Below, one piece after another: positions 1 to 8,551 of a stretch of DNA of 44,489 nt; positions within the stretch are counted from its first letter, which is position 1, and every line of letters starts with the position of its first letter. The translations under genes and the position numbers were made by a program. The notes beneath the pieces were generated by a model that was not told where the DNA came from, searched no databases, and saw nothing but the letters and a program-made list of their open reading frames with translations. The DNA lies in the NCBI GenBank assembly GCA_007695365.1, contig REDV01000101.1, positions 1-44,489 on the forward strand, written 5' to 3'. The stretch comes from Cryomorphaceae bacterium (GTDB lineage Bacteria; Bacteroidota; Bacteroidia; Flavobacteriales_D; SKUL01).

Positions 1-2
1 GC

Positions 3-386
3 TACGCCAAGACGTCCAAAAAGGAGCAGGTAAAGTGGAGCGAGTTTACGCGCAAATACATACTGCATCGCAAAAACCTTATGTACCTCTTTGTGTTGAT
101 CGACGCCCGGTTGGAGCCTCAGCGCATTGACATGGAGTTTATGGCGTGGTGTGGCACCAAGGGGATTCCGTTTGTGATGGTGTTTACCAAAATTGACAAG
201 CTAAGCAGCAGTCAGCTTCACAAAAGCCTGCGCGACTACAAGAAGGAAATGCTGAAAAGCTGGGAGGAACTTCCGGTACAAGTCTCCACATCGGCCACCT
301 CTGCGGCAGGAAGAAACGAACTGCTCGATATCATTACCCGCACCAATCCGCTTTTTGCTGAAATGAAGAAGCAAGGCAAGGTTTAA
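3..386 (+). CDS. engB: YihA/YsxC-family ribosome biogenesis GTP-binding protein, C-terminal part
   Basis: This is the 3' part of a GTPase gene whose start lies before the window; about 127 codons remain. EngB (YihA/YsxC) is a TRAFAC-class GTPase that helps assemble the large ribosomal subunit in the cytoplasm. The G4 specificity motif TKID (in VFTKIDKL) and the G5 motif (TSATS) are visible with the family's usual spacing, and the LIDAR...D stretch before G4 is typical. The P-loop (G1), G2 and most of G3 are outside the window. The C-terminal end is normal for the family, so the gene is cut by the window edge, not broken. The nearest alternative would be another Era-like GTPase, but the length after G5 and the LIDARLEPQ-type segment fit EngB best. 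Confidence 0.88.
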   Translation, partial: YAKTSKKEQVKWSEFTRKYILHRKNLMYLFVLIDARLEPQRIDMEFMAWCGTKGIPFVMVFTKIDKLSSSQLHKSLRDYKKEMLKSWEELPVQVSTSATSAAGRNELLDIITRTNPLFAEMKKQGKV

Positions 387-405
387 AGGTGTAGCTTATG
401 GGTAC

Positions 406-617
406 TCCCCGCGAGATGTTTCGGGGCGCAGCTCCTGGCGTCGCTGCTACGGTCGAAATGACAATATACTCATAACCAGAAACAAAAACTCCGTTCAGCG
501 TAGCGTCTCGCTGTGCTGACATATTCAAGGCGTCCCCGTCTGCTTTTTATTTCCGATTGTGAGCCACGAGAATCCGCGCCAAATCCTTTTCAATCACACT
601 CCCTTGTCATTTCGACC
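406..617. repeat. REP-like inverted repeats in the intergenic region after engB
   Basis: The 376-nt gap between engB and the next gene holds no convincing coding sequence. It contains GGTCGAAATGAC at 451-462 and its exact reverse complement GTCATTTCGACC at 606-617. A small stem (CCCCG 407-411 with CGGGG 422-426) precedes the first arm. An imperfect palindrome lies at 495-519: outer TCAGC/GCTGA, inner AGCG/CGCT, 3-nt loop. Sequences of the form GTCATTTCGA... next to gene ends recur as dispersed extragenic repeats in many Bacteroidota genomes; that is general knowledge, not something checked here. I infer a degenerate cluster of such repeats. Confidence 0.5.
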
Positions 618-714
618 GGAACGCCGAGGGACGCGGCACGGAGTAGCCTGCAAAAAATTCAGTGAGATAAAAACGAAGTCATCAACAAGCAAACCCCAAT
701 CACACCCCACAAAA

Positions 715-741
715 AAAACCCGGCGCGGTGCACCGGGTTTT
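715..741 (-). terminator. Rho-independent terminator of the secreted hydrolase gene
   Basis: A stem of CCCGG (719-723) and CCGGG (733-737) is extended by AAAA/TTTT on both sides. Read on the minus strand the hairpin ends in eight T residues (711-718), 22 nt after the stop of the minus-strand gene ending at 763. The + strand side has only four T residues, so it acts mainly for the minus strand. Confidence 0.8.
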
Positions 742-762
742 CGTCATCAGCTGTGCAAGCAG

Positions 763-2073
763 CTAGTCCATAATAAGGCGAATGGTGTTTCGCTCACCAC
801 GGTGGCTTACTTCCAACAGATACATACCGGCGGGCAAGCCTTGCCTGTGCAGGGTAACCCAATCGGCGTTTTGAATTCCGTAATCAAACACAAGAGCTCC
901 GAGCGTATTGAACAGTCGGAGGTGAACACCGGCTCCCAGTTCGCTCAAGTCCACATTTACATGGTCGCGCACAGGATTGGGAAAGGCCTTAACGCGCCCA
1001 ATGGCTACCACCTCATCCACCGAAGTGGGGATGGGTGCCGGCCCGTACTCACAGGTAAGCGGTGCATCACACACAAAGTGGTACAACCAGTTTCGCGAAA
1101 TCACTATGGTAGTATCGTAAATCTGTGCGTTGGTGCTGTGCGGCACGTGATCGAAACCCACGTGCGTTTCGAGGCAGGCGGTAAGGCCAATGTTCTCCGC
1201 CCGCGCCTGGATGGATGCGCTGCCATCTACCGGTATCAGGTTAATAAACCCAAGAAAAACCAGGGTCTCCGAACCATAAGGCACGGTTCCGTCTTCATCA
1301 CCGTGAAAGCTCAATACCGGGGTTTCATTGGCCTGCATCCAGGTGGTATCGCCAATGGCCCCTGCGATATTGATGATGGCTGTCAGCTCTGAGCTGTAAC
1401 CGGCATTTCCGGTATTTCCTTCCAGTCCGCCATCCAATCCGGGCGCATTCATATCAATGCCTTCGGGCACCTCATCCAGTGAATTGAGAAAGCCTGTGTG
1501 CAATGCCATGAATCCACCGGCAGAGACACCTGTCATAAAGACCTTGTCGGGATTAATACCGTAGGGATTTCCATCCTCCTCTACCGACTTTCGGAAAAAG
1601 CGTATGGCTGCGCGCGCGTCGTGCACCGCTCTCCATACCGCTTTGGTAACTGAGTTGGGCGTGGGAATAAACTGACCGGGATCCGTTGCCCCCAGGCGGT
1701 ACTGTATAGAAGCCGCCACATAACCCAAACGGGCAAAATCCTGGCAGAGAGGAACCACATCGTTTCCTGTTTTACTACCCGCTACAAAAGAGCCTCCATG
1801 GGCAACAATAATGAGGGGACGATTGGTTTCGGTGTCACCTTCCGGAGTGTAGACATCCAAAAAAAGATCCTGCATGTTTCCGGCAGAATTCAGATTGGCT
1901 CCGTACTGAACATCACTCTGCACATCCCAGCTACTGAACACAAATTCACGGTAGCGTTCACCGTCGCATTGGGCCGAAATGTTGGAAGGAAAAGCAGCCA
2001 CAGCTGCAAGCAGAAGGCCGCCCATCATCGGTCGGACACCCCTCTGCATCATGGTTTCAAAAACAGGTTGCAT
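763..2073 (-). CDS. Secreted alpha/beta hydrolase (carboxylesterase-like) with T9SS C-terminal sorting domain
   Basis: The protein is 436 residues from the first ATG. The alpha/beta-hydrolase fold is shown by the oxyanion-hole motif HGGSF (about residue 92), the nucleophile elbow GVSAGG (Ser near 183), an HGDEDGTVPYG acid loop and a late His (DHVPHS). These place it near the carboxylesterase/dienelactone hydrolase group; the substrate cannot be told. The last ~75 residues carry a type IX secretion sorting domain: FPNPVRD near the start, an LRLFNTLG strand, LPAGMYLLEV and a final TIRLIMD. The N-terminus has a hydrophobic signal peptide ending in ...NISAQ. Start is uncertain: Met codons at residues 8, 9 and 16 would shorten a long n-region, and residue 8 (position 2052) is attractive. 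It is a single-gene unit, divergent from korA, with its own terminator. Expected location: exported across the outer membrane and surface-anchored or released. Confidence 0.85.
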   Translation of the reverse strand: MQPVFETMMQRGVRPMMGGLLLAAVAAFPSNISAQCDGERYREFVFSSWDVQSDVQYGANLNSAGNMQDLFLDVYTPEGDTETNRPLIIVAHGGSFVAGSKTGNDVVPLCQDFARLGYVAASIQYRLGATDPGQFIPTPNSVTKAVWRAVHDARAAIRFFRKSVEEDGNPYGINPDKVFMTGVSAGGFMALHTGFLNSLDEVPEGIDMNAPGLDGGLEGNTGNAGYSSELTAIINIAGAIGDTTWMQANETPVLSFHGDEDGTVPYGSETLVFLGFINLIPVDGSASIQARAENIGLTACLETHVGFDHVPHSTNAQIYDTTIVISRNWLYHFVCDAPLTCEYGPAPIPTSVDEVVAIGRVKAFPNPVRDHVNVDLSELGAGVHLRLFNTLGALVFDYGIQNADWVTLHRQGLPAGMYLLEVSHRGERNTIRLIMD

Positions 2074-2110
2074 CTTTGTTTGGTTTTAGGATTGGAATTA
2101 AACTACTGCG

Positions 2111-2142
2111 TTTGGTTACGTTCATCAATGGAGATACCTTTG
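2111..2142 (+). promoter_or_regulatory. Bacteroidota-type promoter of korAB
   Basis: TTTG at 2111-2114 and TACCTTTG at 2135-2142 are separated by 20 nt. This is the textbook Bacteroidota arrangement (-33 TTTG, 19-21 nt, -7 TAnnTTTG) and the best complete match in the window. It predicts transcription from about 2147 and a leader of about 65 nt before the GTG start of korA at 2211. Confidence 0.75.
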
Positions 2143-2210
2143 CATGAAATTTCGCAGCACCACGCAACAATCGCGGGCGGCTGCGGTTCTACCCATACAA
2201 ACCTCCATTT

Positions 2211-4082
2211 GTGGAAGCCGAAAATACAACAAAATCCACCCGTACCGAAGATCGCAAAGCGGTAACCATTCTTTTTGCCGGTGATTCCGGCGACGGTATT
2301 CAACTTACCGGCAGTCAGTTTTCTGACACCAACGCCCTTTTTGGCAACGATATCAGCACCTTTCCGAATTTCCCGGCTGAAATCCGGGCGCCACAAGGAA
2401 CGCTGGCAGGCGTTTCAGGATTCCAACTTCACTTCGGAAGTGTAGAAGTTTTTTCGCCTGGCGACCAGTGCGACGTGCTGGTGGTGATGAACGCAGCGGC
2501 ACTCAAAGCCAACCTCAGCAACCTGAAAATAGGCGGAACCATCATTGCCAATACCGATGGTTTCGACAAGAAAAACCTTCGACTGGCCGGTTACGTGGAT
2601 GTGCAAAATCCGCTTACCGACCAAAGCCTGGGGCAATACCGCGTGGTGGAAATTGCCGTTACGCAAATGACCCGCGAGGCGCTCAAGGACTTTGAATTGG
2701 GCATGAAGGAAAAAGACCGCAGCAAAAACATGTTTGTGCTCGGTTTTATCTGCTGGATGTACAACCGGAGCCTGAACCGCACCCTCGACTTTTTGAACGA
2801 GAAATTTGCCGGTAAGCCCGATATTATCCAATCCAATGAAGCAGTGCTTCGTGCGGGATACAATTTTGGCGATACTTCTGAGACCTTTACCAGCAGGTAC
2901 GACGTAAAACCTGCCCCACTGAAAAAAGGGGTGTACCGCAACATCATGGGTAACCAGGCTACGGCCATCGGGCTGATTGCCGGGGCTGAAAAAGCAGGCC
3001 TGGAGCTATTTTACGGCTCCTACCCCATTACGCCGGCTTCCGACATACTGCACGAACTGGCGCGCCACAAAAACTTTGGGGTACGCACCTTTCAGGCCGA
3101 GGACGAAATTGCAGCCATTTGCTCTGCCATTGGGTCGTCGTTTGCCGGAGGACTGGGAGTAACTGCTTCTTCGGGGCCGGGTATTGCCCTCAAAGGCGAG
3201 GCTCTTGGTTTGGCGGTTATGCTCGAATTGCCGCTGGTGGTGGTAAATGTGCAACGCGGAGGACCGTCCACCGGATTACCTACCAAAACCGAGCAGGCCG
3301 ATTTGCTGCAGGCCCTGAACGGGCGTAATGGCGAAGCGCCTGTACCGGTTATTGCCGCAGCACATCCTTCAGACTGTTTTTGGATGGCCTACGAAGCCGT
3401 ACGCATTGCCGTTGAGCACATGACGCCTGTGATGCTGCTTACCGACGGGTATGTGGCCAACGGAGCTGAGCCCTGGCGATTCCCCAAGTCGGATGATTTG
3501 AAACCCATCAAGCCCAACTTTGCCAATCCCGAAGACTACAAGGAAGATGAATACCTCCCTTATAAGCGCGACGATAGAGGCGTGCGCAAATGGGCCACAC
3601 CCGGAATGATCAACCTTCAGCACCGCATTGGTGGCCTTGAAAAGCAAGACCTCACCGGAAATGTTTCTTACGACCCCGAAAACCACGAGCGCATGGTAAA
3701 GCTGCGCGAAGAAAAAGTGCGTCGCATTGCCGATTTCTTTCCTGCATTGGGCATTGAAATAGGCGACGAAAAAGGCGATCTGCTGATTTTGGGCTGGGGA
3801 AGCACCTATGGCGCCATTCGCACAGCAGTGAGGGATCTGAACGAGGAAGGCTACCGGGTAAGTCACGCACACTTGCGACACCTGTTTCCCTTCCCCAAAA
3901 ACCTTGGAGCAGTGCTTGGTAACTTTAAAAAAGTTCTCATTCCCGAACTCAACCGCGGCCAATTGCGTCAGTTGATTCGCGCAGAATTTCTGATTGACGC
4001 ACAAGGCCTGAACAAGGTGCAGGGCATGCCCCTTCGCACCGAGGAAATCAAAGAGGCCGCTATTCAAACATTGAACGCATGA
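2211..4082 (+). CDS. korA: 2-oxoacid:ferredoxin (2-oxoglutarate-type) oxidoreductase, fused gamma-alpha subunit
   Basis: The 623-residue product is the large subunit of a two-subunit 2-oxoacid:acceptor oxidoreductase, which converts a 2-oxoacid (most likely 2-oxoglutarate) plus CoA to acyl-CoA, CO2 and reduced ferredoxin. The N-terminal ~190 residues are the gamma domain ([13 protein letters not shown] near residue 22). From about residue 240 comes the alpha (pyrimidine-binding) domain, with [25 protein letters not shown] and SGPG motifs; a transketolase C-like domain follows. The start is GTG at 2211, the only sensible one before the conserved gamma domain. The stop overlaps the korB start (ATGA at 4079-4082), so the two are translationally coupled. 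Substrate assignment to 2-oxoglutarate is from family similarity; a related 2-oxoacid cannot be excluded. Confidence 0.92.
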   Translation: MEAENTTKSTRTEDRKAVTILFAGDSGDGIQLTGSQFSDTNALFGNDISTFPNFPAEIRAPQGTLAGVSGFQLHFGSVEVFSPGDQCDVLVVMNAAALKANLSNLKIGGTIIANTDGFDKKNLRLAGYVDVQNPLTDQSLGQYRVVEIAVTQMTREALKDFELGMKEKDRSKNMFVLGFICWMYNRSLNRTLDFLNEKFAGKPDIIQSNEAVLRAGYNFGDTSETFTSRYDVKPAPLKKGVYRNIMGNQATAIGLIAGAEKAGLELFYGSYPITPASDILHELARHKNFGVRTFQAEDEIAAICSAIGSSFAGGLGVTASSGPGIALKGEALGLAVMLELPLVVVNVQRGGPSTGLPTKTEQADLLQALNGRNGEAPVPVIAAAHPSDCFWMAYEAVRIAVEHMTPVMLLTDGYVANGAEPWRFPKSDDLKPIKPNFANPEDYKEDEYLPYKRDDRGVRKWATPGMINLQHRIGGLEKQDLTGNVSYDPENHERMVKLREEKVRRIADFFPALGIEIGDEKGDLLILGWGSTYGAIRTAVRDLNEEGYRVSHAHLRHLFPFPKNLGAVLGNFKKVLIPELNRGQLRQLIRAEFLIDAQGLNKVQGMPLRTEEIKEAAIQTLNA

Positions 4083-5116
4083 GCACAGCAACCATCACGC
4101 CCGCCGAAATGAGCCCCAAGGACTTTGCCACCGACCAGGAGGTACGGTGGTGTCCGGGTTGTGGCGACTATTCGATACTAAAACAAGTGCAGTCTATTAT
4201 GCCAGAAGCAGGCCGGCGGCCCGAGGATGTGGTATTTATTTCCGGCATCGGGTGCTCCTCGCGCTTTCCGTATTATATGAACACTTACGGAATGCACAGC
4301 ATTCACGGCAGAGCACCGGCCATTGCCAGCGGTGTTAAAACCACGCGACCGGATTTGAGCGTTTGGCTGATTACCGGCGATGGCGACGCACTGTCAATCG
4401 GGGGCAATCACCTCATACACCTTTTGCGGCGCAATGTAGATTTGAATGTGCTCCTGTTCAACAATGAGATTTACGGGCTCACCAAGGGCCAGTACTCGCC
4501 CACTTCACCGGAGGGCACCGTAACCAAAAGCACACCCATGGGCTCGCTGGATCATCCTTTTAATCCGCTGGCTTTGGCCGCCGGAGCCGATGGTTCTTTT
4601 ATTGCCCGCGCCATGGATCGCGACCCCAAACATTTGCGTGATATTTTGCTGGCAGCAGATCGCCACCGAGGCACCTCGCTCATTGAAATCTACCAAAACT
4701 GCAACGTGTTTAACGACGGGGCATTTGAGGTGTTTACCGAAAAGAACTCGAAACCCGAAACCACGCTTTTCATGGAAGAAGGAAAGCCGCTGCTTTTCGG
4801 TTCGGAAATGAATAAAGGCATTTGGCTCGATGGCTCTACTCCCAGGGTTGCAGATGTTTCCAAAGGCGAAAAAGGCCTTGAAGACCTATGGGTACACGAT
4901 TCGTCTGACCCTTTTAAAGCCAGTCTCTTGTATCGCTTTTTCGGAACCACGCAGTGGGAAGAGAAGCTACCTCGCCCGTTTGGTGTCTTCTTCCAAAAAG
5001 AGCGAAGCACCTATGAAAAAGACCTCAACGCACAAATCAACAAAGCCGCTGAGTTGAAGGGAAAGGGCAATCTGGATGCACTGCTTAGGGGTAAAAACAC
5101 CTGGGAAATAAGCTAA
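4079..5116 (+). CDS. korB: 2-oxoacid:ferredoxin (2-oxoglutarate-type) oxidoreductase, beta subunit
   Basis: This 345-residue protein is the thiamine-diphosphate subunit partner of the preceding gene. Cys25 and Cys28 (CPGCGD) and Cys59 (GIGCSSR), together with a later Cys in QNCNVF, are the expected ligands of a single [4Fe-4S] cluster. The ThDP/Mg motif is the GDGD...[11 protein letters not shown] segment. The length matches stand-alone beta subunits of this class. It overlaps korA by 4 nt and shares its promoter at 2111-2142. No ferredoxin gene is beside it. In aerobic Bacteroidota this enzyme commonly stands in for, or beside, the 2-oxoglutarate dehydrogenase step of the citric acid cycle. 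Confidence 0.93.
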   Translation: MSTATITPAEMSPKDFATDQEVRWCPGCGDYSILKQVQSIMPEAGRRPEDVVFISGIGCSSRFPYYMNTYGMHSIHGRAPAIASGVKTTRPDLSVWLITGDGDALSIGGNHLIHLLRRNVDLNVLLFNNEIYGLTKGQYSPTSPEGTVTKSTPMGSLDHPFNPLALAAGADGSFIARAMDRDPKHLRDILLAADRHRGTSLIEIYQNCNVFNDGAFEVFTEKNSKPETTLFMEEGKPLLFGSEMNKGIWLDGSTPRVADVSKGEKGLEDLWVHDSSDPFKASLLYRFFGTTQWEEKLPRPFGVFFQKERSTYEKDLNAQINKAAELKGKGNLDALLRGKNTWEIS

Positions 5117-5246
5117 GGAAGGGGGGCCGGCAAGCCGACTACACTCACACTCCTAAGGCAACAACTCCCTCGTAACCTGCACCCTAATACAGGTATTAAG
5201 AGTTTGTTGTGAAAGAAAGGTCAGGGCGCACCCAGGAACACATGCG

Positions 5247-5272
5247 GTTGTTCCTTAGTTTTGAGGAACAAC
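5247..5272 (+). promoter_or_regulatory. Perfect inverted repeat enclosing a TAnnTTTG element
   Basis: GTTGTTCC at 5247-5254 and GGAACAAC at 5265-5272 form a perfect 8-bp inverted repeat with a 10-nt spacer. The spacer and right edge of the left arm contain TAGTTTTG (5255-5263 region), a match to the Bacteroidota -7 element. It lies 10 nt before the start at 5283. I see no good TTTG at -33. It could be an operator overlapping a promoter or a hairpin in a leader. The 166 nt before it (5117-5246) show nothing else. Confidence 0.4.
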
Positions 5273-5282
5273 TTTCAAAGAA

Positions 5283-5645
5283 ATGCGCTATCTGGCTGTT
5301 TTTGTTTTGCTTTTCGCGGTGCAGCACCTATCCGCGCAGCAACAATTGGATTTTGAACTTCCGCTTTGCCCTGTGATTAACAGTGTGCAGGAGAGTGATG
5401 ATGCATTGAAAATCCACATTTTTCCTAATCCTTCACGAGGATTATTCAACCTCAACATTGACTTGCCTTCCGGCGAACTGCTCAGAGCAGAATGCTTCGA
5501 TATGCTGGGTCAACGTATAGAGGAGTGGTCATGGAATCAGTCGGAAACGAAAGAGATAGACCTCAGCAATTATGGCAAGGGCGTGTATCAACTTGTGATT
5601 TTTTGGAACAACAGGAGGTATTCACAAAAGCTGCTGGTATTATGA
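5283..5645 (+). CDS. Small secreted protein consisting almost only of a T9SS sorting domain
   Basis: The product is 120 residues. Residues 1-19 are a clear signal peptide (MRYLAVFVLLFAVQHLSAQ). After about 25 linker residues, the rest is a type IX secretion C-terminal domain: IFPNPSRGLFNLNI, a CFDMLGQRIEEW strand, YGKGVYQLVIF and a final SQKLLVL. There is no room for a separate functional cargo domain. It overlaps the next gene by 4 nt (stop TGA 5643-5645 inside ATGATG). Function is unknown. It could be a degenerate remnant of a larger cargo protein that lost its middle, or a real mini-cargo. The reading frame is clean. Confidence 0.75.
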   Translation: MRYLAVFVLLFAVQHLSAQQQLDFELPLCPVINSVQESDDALKIHIFPNPSRGLFNLNIDLPSGELLRAECFDMLGQRIEEWSWNQSETKEIDLSNYGKGVYQLVIFWNNRRYSQKLLVL

Positions 5646-6592
5646 TGTTCACTTCAGTATTTAAGGAATTACTCCGTTATGCCTTAACGGGCGCTGTATG
5701 CATCATGCTGATATTAAGCCCGGCCATAGCGCATGCTCAGCTTGAGATTATTTGGGGAGATAGTGTACTGCTGAATTTACTCGACACGCCTGATGGAGGT
5801 GCGGGCATTCAATGGCAGCAATCTCAGGATTTGGTAGAATGGGAAAACATTGGCGAAGACAATATGCCATCACTTTGGGTTTCTCCTACTACCACCACAT
5901 GGTATCGCGCTGAAATATCTGACCCGGCATGCCCTGAGCCGGTTTATTATTCTGACGAGCAGGAAATTGTGGTTCATCTGTTGATGAACATACCTTGTCC
6001 GGATGCACCCACTGTAAGCGATGCCGATGGTAATGAGTATCCAACGGTACAGATTGGCGGTCAATGCTGGATCGCTGCCAACTTAAAAACCATTCCACAA
6101 ACCGGTCAGAGTTGGTGTTACAACAACCAGCAAGAAAACTGCGACGTGTACGGACGGCTATACAACTGGGCAGCAGCCATGAATGGAGAAGAGAGCAGCA
6201 ACGACTCGCCCAGCGGAGTGCAAGGAGTTTGCCCGGCTGGATGGCACCTTCCCAGTGATGCCGAGTGGGATGAGCTGCGCGATTACCTGGACCCTGAAAT
6301 TGGCGGCAATCCCAATGTGAATGTAGCCGGTGGCAAGTTAAAAGCCGTGGAATTGTGGAACGCGCCCAACACCGGTGCAAGCAATGAAAGTGGTTTTACG
6401 GCCTTACCGGGCGGAATCCGAAACGTAAACGGAACTTTCCTGACGCTGAACAACCAGGGGATTTGGTGGTCTTCCACCTCATTCAACGCAAGTCAAAGCT
6501 GGCAAAGAGCCATGTATCACGACCTTGAGTCCATTAATATTAATCCAAGTCCGGTTGGGGCAGGTCTTTCTGTGCGGTGCATCAAAGACTGA
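5642..6592 (+). CDS. Secreted FISUMP-domain protein
   Basis: I place the start at ATG 5642, overlapping the preceding stop; the open frame runs further upstream but only inside the previous gene. The 316-residue product has a signal peptide (hydrophobic core CIMLILSPAIAHA, ending AQ). An Ig-like segment of ~100 residues follows, with paired aromatic and Cys residues. From about residue 125 to the end comes the Fibrobacter-succinogenes major paralogous (FISUMP) domain, with YPTVQIGGQCWIAANLKT, GRLYNWAAAM, CPAGWHLPSDAEWDEL and a C-terminal SVRCIKD. These domains occur in many exported Bacteroidota and Fibrobacter proteins and resemble C-lectin/formylglycine folds; their exact role is unknown. 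There is no T9SS tail, unlike the preceding and following secreted proteins. Translational coupling to the sorting-domain mini-protein suggests the two are made together. Confidence 0.82.
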   Translation: MMFTSVFKELLRYALTGAVCIMLILSPAIAHAQLEIIWGDSVLLNLLDTPDGGAGIQWQQSQDLVEWENIGEDNMPSLWVSPTTTTWYRAEISDPACPEPVYYSDEQEIVVHLLMNIPCPDAPTVSDADGNEYPTVQIGGQCWIAANLKTIPQTGQSWCYNNQQENCDVYGRLYNWAAAMNGEESSNDSPSGVQGVCPAGWHLPSDAEWDELRDYLDPEIGGNPNVNVAGGKLKAVELWNAPNTGASNESGFTALPGGIRNVNGTFLTLNNQGIWWSSTSFNASQSWQRAMYHDLESININPSPVGAGLSVRCIKD

Positions 6593-6650
6593 TGATGCCT
6601 GATGGAGATTTATTCTGGAGCGACCATGATGATTTTATTCAAGGGACCAT

Positions 6651-6658
6651 TATATTTG
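6651..6658 (+). promoter_or_regulatory. Possible -7 promoter element of the 615-residue secreted protein
   Basis: TATATTTG matches TAnnTTTG, 45 nt before the start at 6704. No TTTG is present at the right distance upstream, so the call is weak. Confidence 0.3.
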
Positions 6659-6703
6659 GACAGCTATCAATGAACCAAGTTTAACCCAAAAAGATCAGTT
6701 GTC

Positions 6704-8551
6704 ATGACCTACCCAAGTCTGAAAATATTTTCATTTCCTACTATTTTAAGGCGTGTTAAAACCCTTCGCGCCATCCTGTTCTTGCTAATGGCAAGCATGG
6801 GCGCGCAGGGGCAGTCTGTTTTCGAAACAATTACACCTTTCCCTCAGTCGGTATTTGTGAACGGAGTGGCAGAAGACCCATGGGGCCATTTGCTTGTGTT
6901 TGGCGAAACCACCATCGGCGGAGGCCCTTTTGGAGGTGGCCAGACCAACCTGGTGCTGATGAAGCACAAACCGGATGGCACGCTGATGTGGACCCGGTAC
7001 TACACTTCGGCGGTGAATGACGGAGTTTATCACATTAGTCTGGCTGCGCAAGGTGATCATTATGCACTGGCAGGTTTCTCCATAGGTACGGGCACAGACA
7101 GTCGTGATGGACTGCTGATTTTAACCGACACGGCAGGAACGGTTGTTGAGACCATTCGTGCAGATCACGGTGGCGGTTCAAACGCTTATCATTCAATTGC
7201 CGCTGCCGATAATGGATGGGTACTATCTGGCAGAAGCACTGCGGGTGCCGGTGGCAGCTACGACCTTCAACTCATTCGGCTTGAAACCGATGGCACCCCC
7301 GTTTTTGCCAAAACCTTTGGCGGCAATGACTGGGATTGGGCTTATTGGGCAGAGCCCTACGGCGATGGTTACTTAATGGCGGGCTACGGCGACAGTTTTG
7401 ACGGAGGCTTCAGCGATCCGTTTCTGGTTCGCACCGACTCTGCCGGAAACCCCATTTGGGCCCGTACCATCAGCACACCCACGGCCGAAGACGGTCTCTT
7501 CACAACTTCCGATTCGCAGGGAAATATTTTTCTCACCGGATACACCCTTGGGATGATTCCCGGCAATCCTCAAAACAAAGGCTTTGTTGCAAAGTTTGAT
7601 CCCGACGGCGATATGCTTTGGTGTCGTGCAATTCCCGGGTGGGTAAGTATTCCTAGTATGTGCGTAACCAACGACGACCGCGTGGTGGTGGTTGGGAATG
7701 CCCTGGATGCTCCAGACGGCCTTGGCGGGCAGGATATCGGACTTGTTCTTCTCTCTCCGGGTGGCGAGGTGCTGCAGAGTTATCGCTACGGGAGCGAAAC
7801 AACGGACTATGTATCGCACGTGATTGCCCTTGAAGATGGAAATATTTTAATTGCCGGGGGATCGGCTGGTTTCGGAACAACTGCCTTTAAACCGTACATT
7901 ATCAAAGCATCGCCCACGGGCATGACAGACTGCAACTTCATTCCTTACGATTTCCCGGTTACTGCGGTGGATGTAAATGTTGTTTCCCCGAACTACCTCA
8001 CTGCCGACGGTATCAGCCATTTTGACTGGAGTGTGACCACCACAGACGCAGAGGCTGAGAGCGAAAAGCTTTGCTGCCCACCGGATGCGATTGCTTCATT
8101 TGTTCTGTTTGATGATTTCGGGTTTGTGAGCACCAGTGAAAATGCCACGTCATTGATCTGGGAGGTAAACGGCGAAGTTCAAGCTGCCACCGGTGATACA
8201 TTGACTATTGATGTGGTGCCGGGGGAGCTTTACGAAATCTGCCTCACCGCATCCAATCCGTGCAGCGAAGACGTGTACTGTGAGACCCATGTTTTTGAAG
8301 CCACTTTTGTGGATGACATTGATAGGCCCAGCCTGACGCTGTTCCCAAATCCGTCGCGTGGCACTTTCCAGGTTCGCGGTTTGGACAACCCTTCTCACAT
8401 ACGAATCATTGACCTGAGCGGCAGAACCATAGAAGACATCGGACTGGTGCAACCCGGTGAGCTTCTTCACATCAATCAGCTGGCTGGAATGTACTTTGTT
8501 TCTATCACAGCGGGTCAGGAGGTGCAAACGCTTAAGCTTCTTTTGGACTAG
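6704..8551 (+). CDS. Large secreted repeat protein with T9SS sorting domain
   Basis: The product is 615 residues with an N-terminal signal peptide (LRAILFLLMASMGAQGQ) after a longish n-region. Residues ~40-410 are built of repeats of about 50 residues of the pattern 'G..I...G.T......D..L....D..G...W......G', for example LVLMKHKPDGTLMWTRYY and PFLVRTDSAGNPIWARTI. This is the pattern of beta-propeller-like exported proteins often annotated as delta-60 or PQQ-like repeats. A Cys-containing PKD/Ig-like module follows (about 455-535). The end is a T9SS tail (LTLFPNPSRGTFQV, LAGMYFVSI, TLKLLLD). No enzymatic motif is visible; a binding or adhesive role is a guess. It overlaps the convergent DUF1275 gene by 4 nt. 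Confidence 0.82.
   Translation: MTYPSLKIFSFPTILRRVKTLRAILFLLMASMGAQGQSVFETITPFPQSVFVNGVAEDPWGHLLVFGETTIGGGPFGGGQTNLVLMKHKPDGTLMWTRYYTSAVNDGVYHISLAAQGDHYALAGFSIGTGTDSRDGLLILTDTAGTVVETIRADHGGGSNAYHSIAAADNGWVLSGRSTAGAGGSYDLQLIRLETDGTPVFAKTFGGNDWDWAYWAEPYGDGYLMAGYGDSFDGGFSDPFLVRTDSAGNPIWARTISTPTAEDGLFTTSDSQGNIFLTGYTLGMIPGNPQNKGFVAKFDPDGDMLWCRAIPGWVSIPSMCVTNDDRVVVVGNALDAPDGLGGQDIGLVLLSPGGEVLQSYRYGSETTDYVSHVIALEDGNILIAGGSAGFGTTAFKPYIIKASPTGMTDCNFIPYDFPVTAVDVNVVSPNYLTADGISHFDWSVTTTDAEAESEKLCCPPDAIASFVLFDDFGFVSTSENATSLIWEVNGEVQAATGDTLTIDVVPGELYEICLTASNPCSEDVYCETHVFEATFVDDIDRPSLTLFPNPSRGTFQVRGLDNPSHIRIIDLSGRTIEDIGLVQPGELLHINQLAGMYFVSITAGQEVQTLKLLLD

Noticed and set aside
559-1392. 277-residue + strand open frame opposite the secreted hydrolase gene
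   Set aside because: Low-complexity translation with many His and Gln, no family features, and antisense to a well-supported gene with a T9SS tail and its own terminator.
3369-4091. 240-residue minus frame opposite korA
   Set aside because: Antisense shadow of a conserved gene; no domain features in the translation.
5492-5641. N-terminal extension of the FISUMP gene
   Set aside because: The extra 50 codons lie inside the preceding sorting-domain gene in another frame; a signal peptide begins at ATG 5642.
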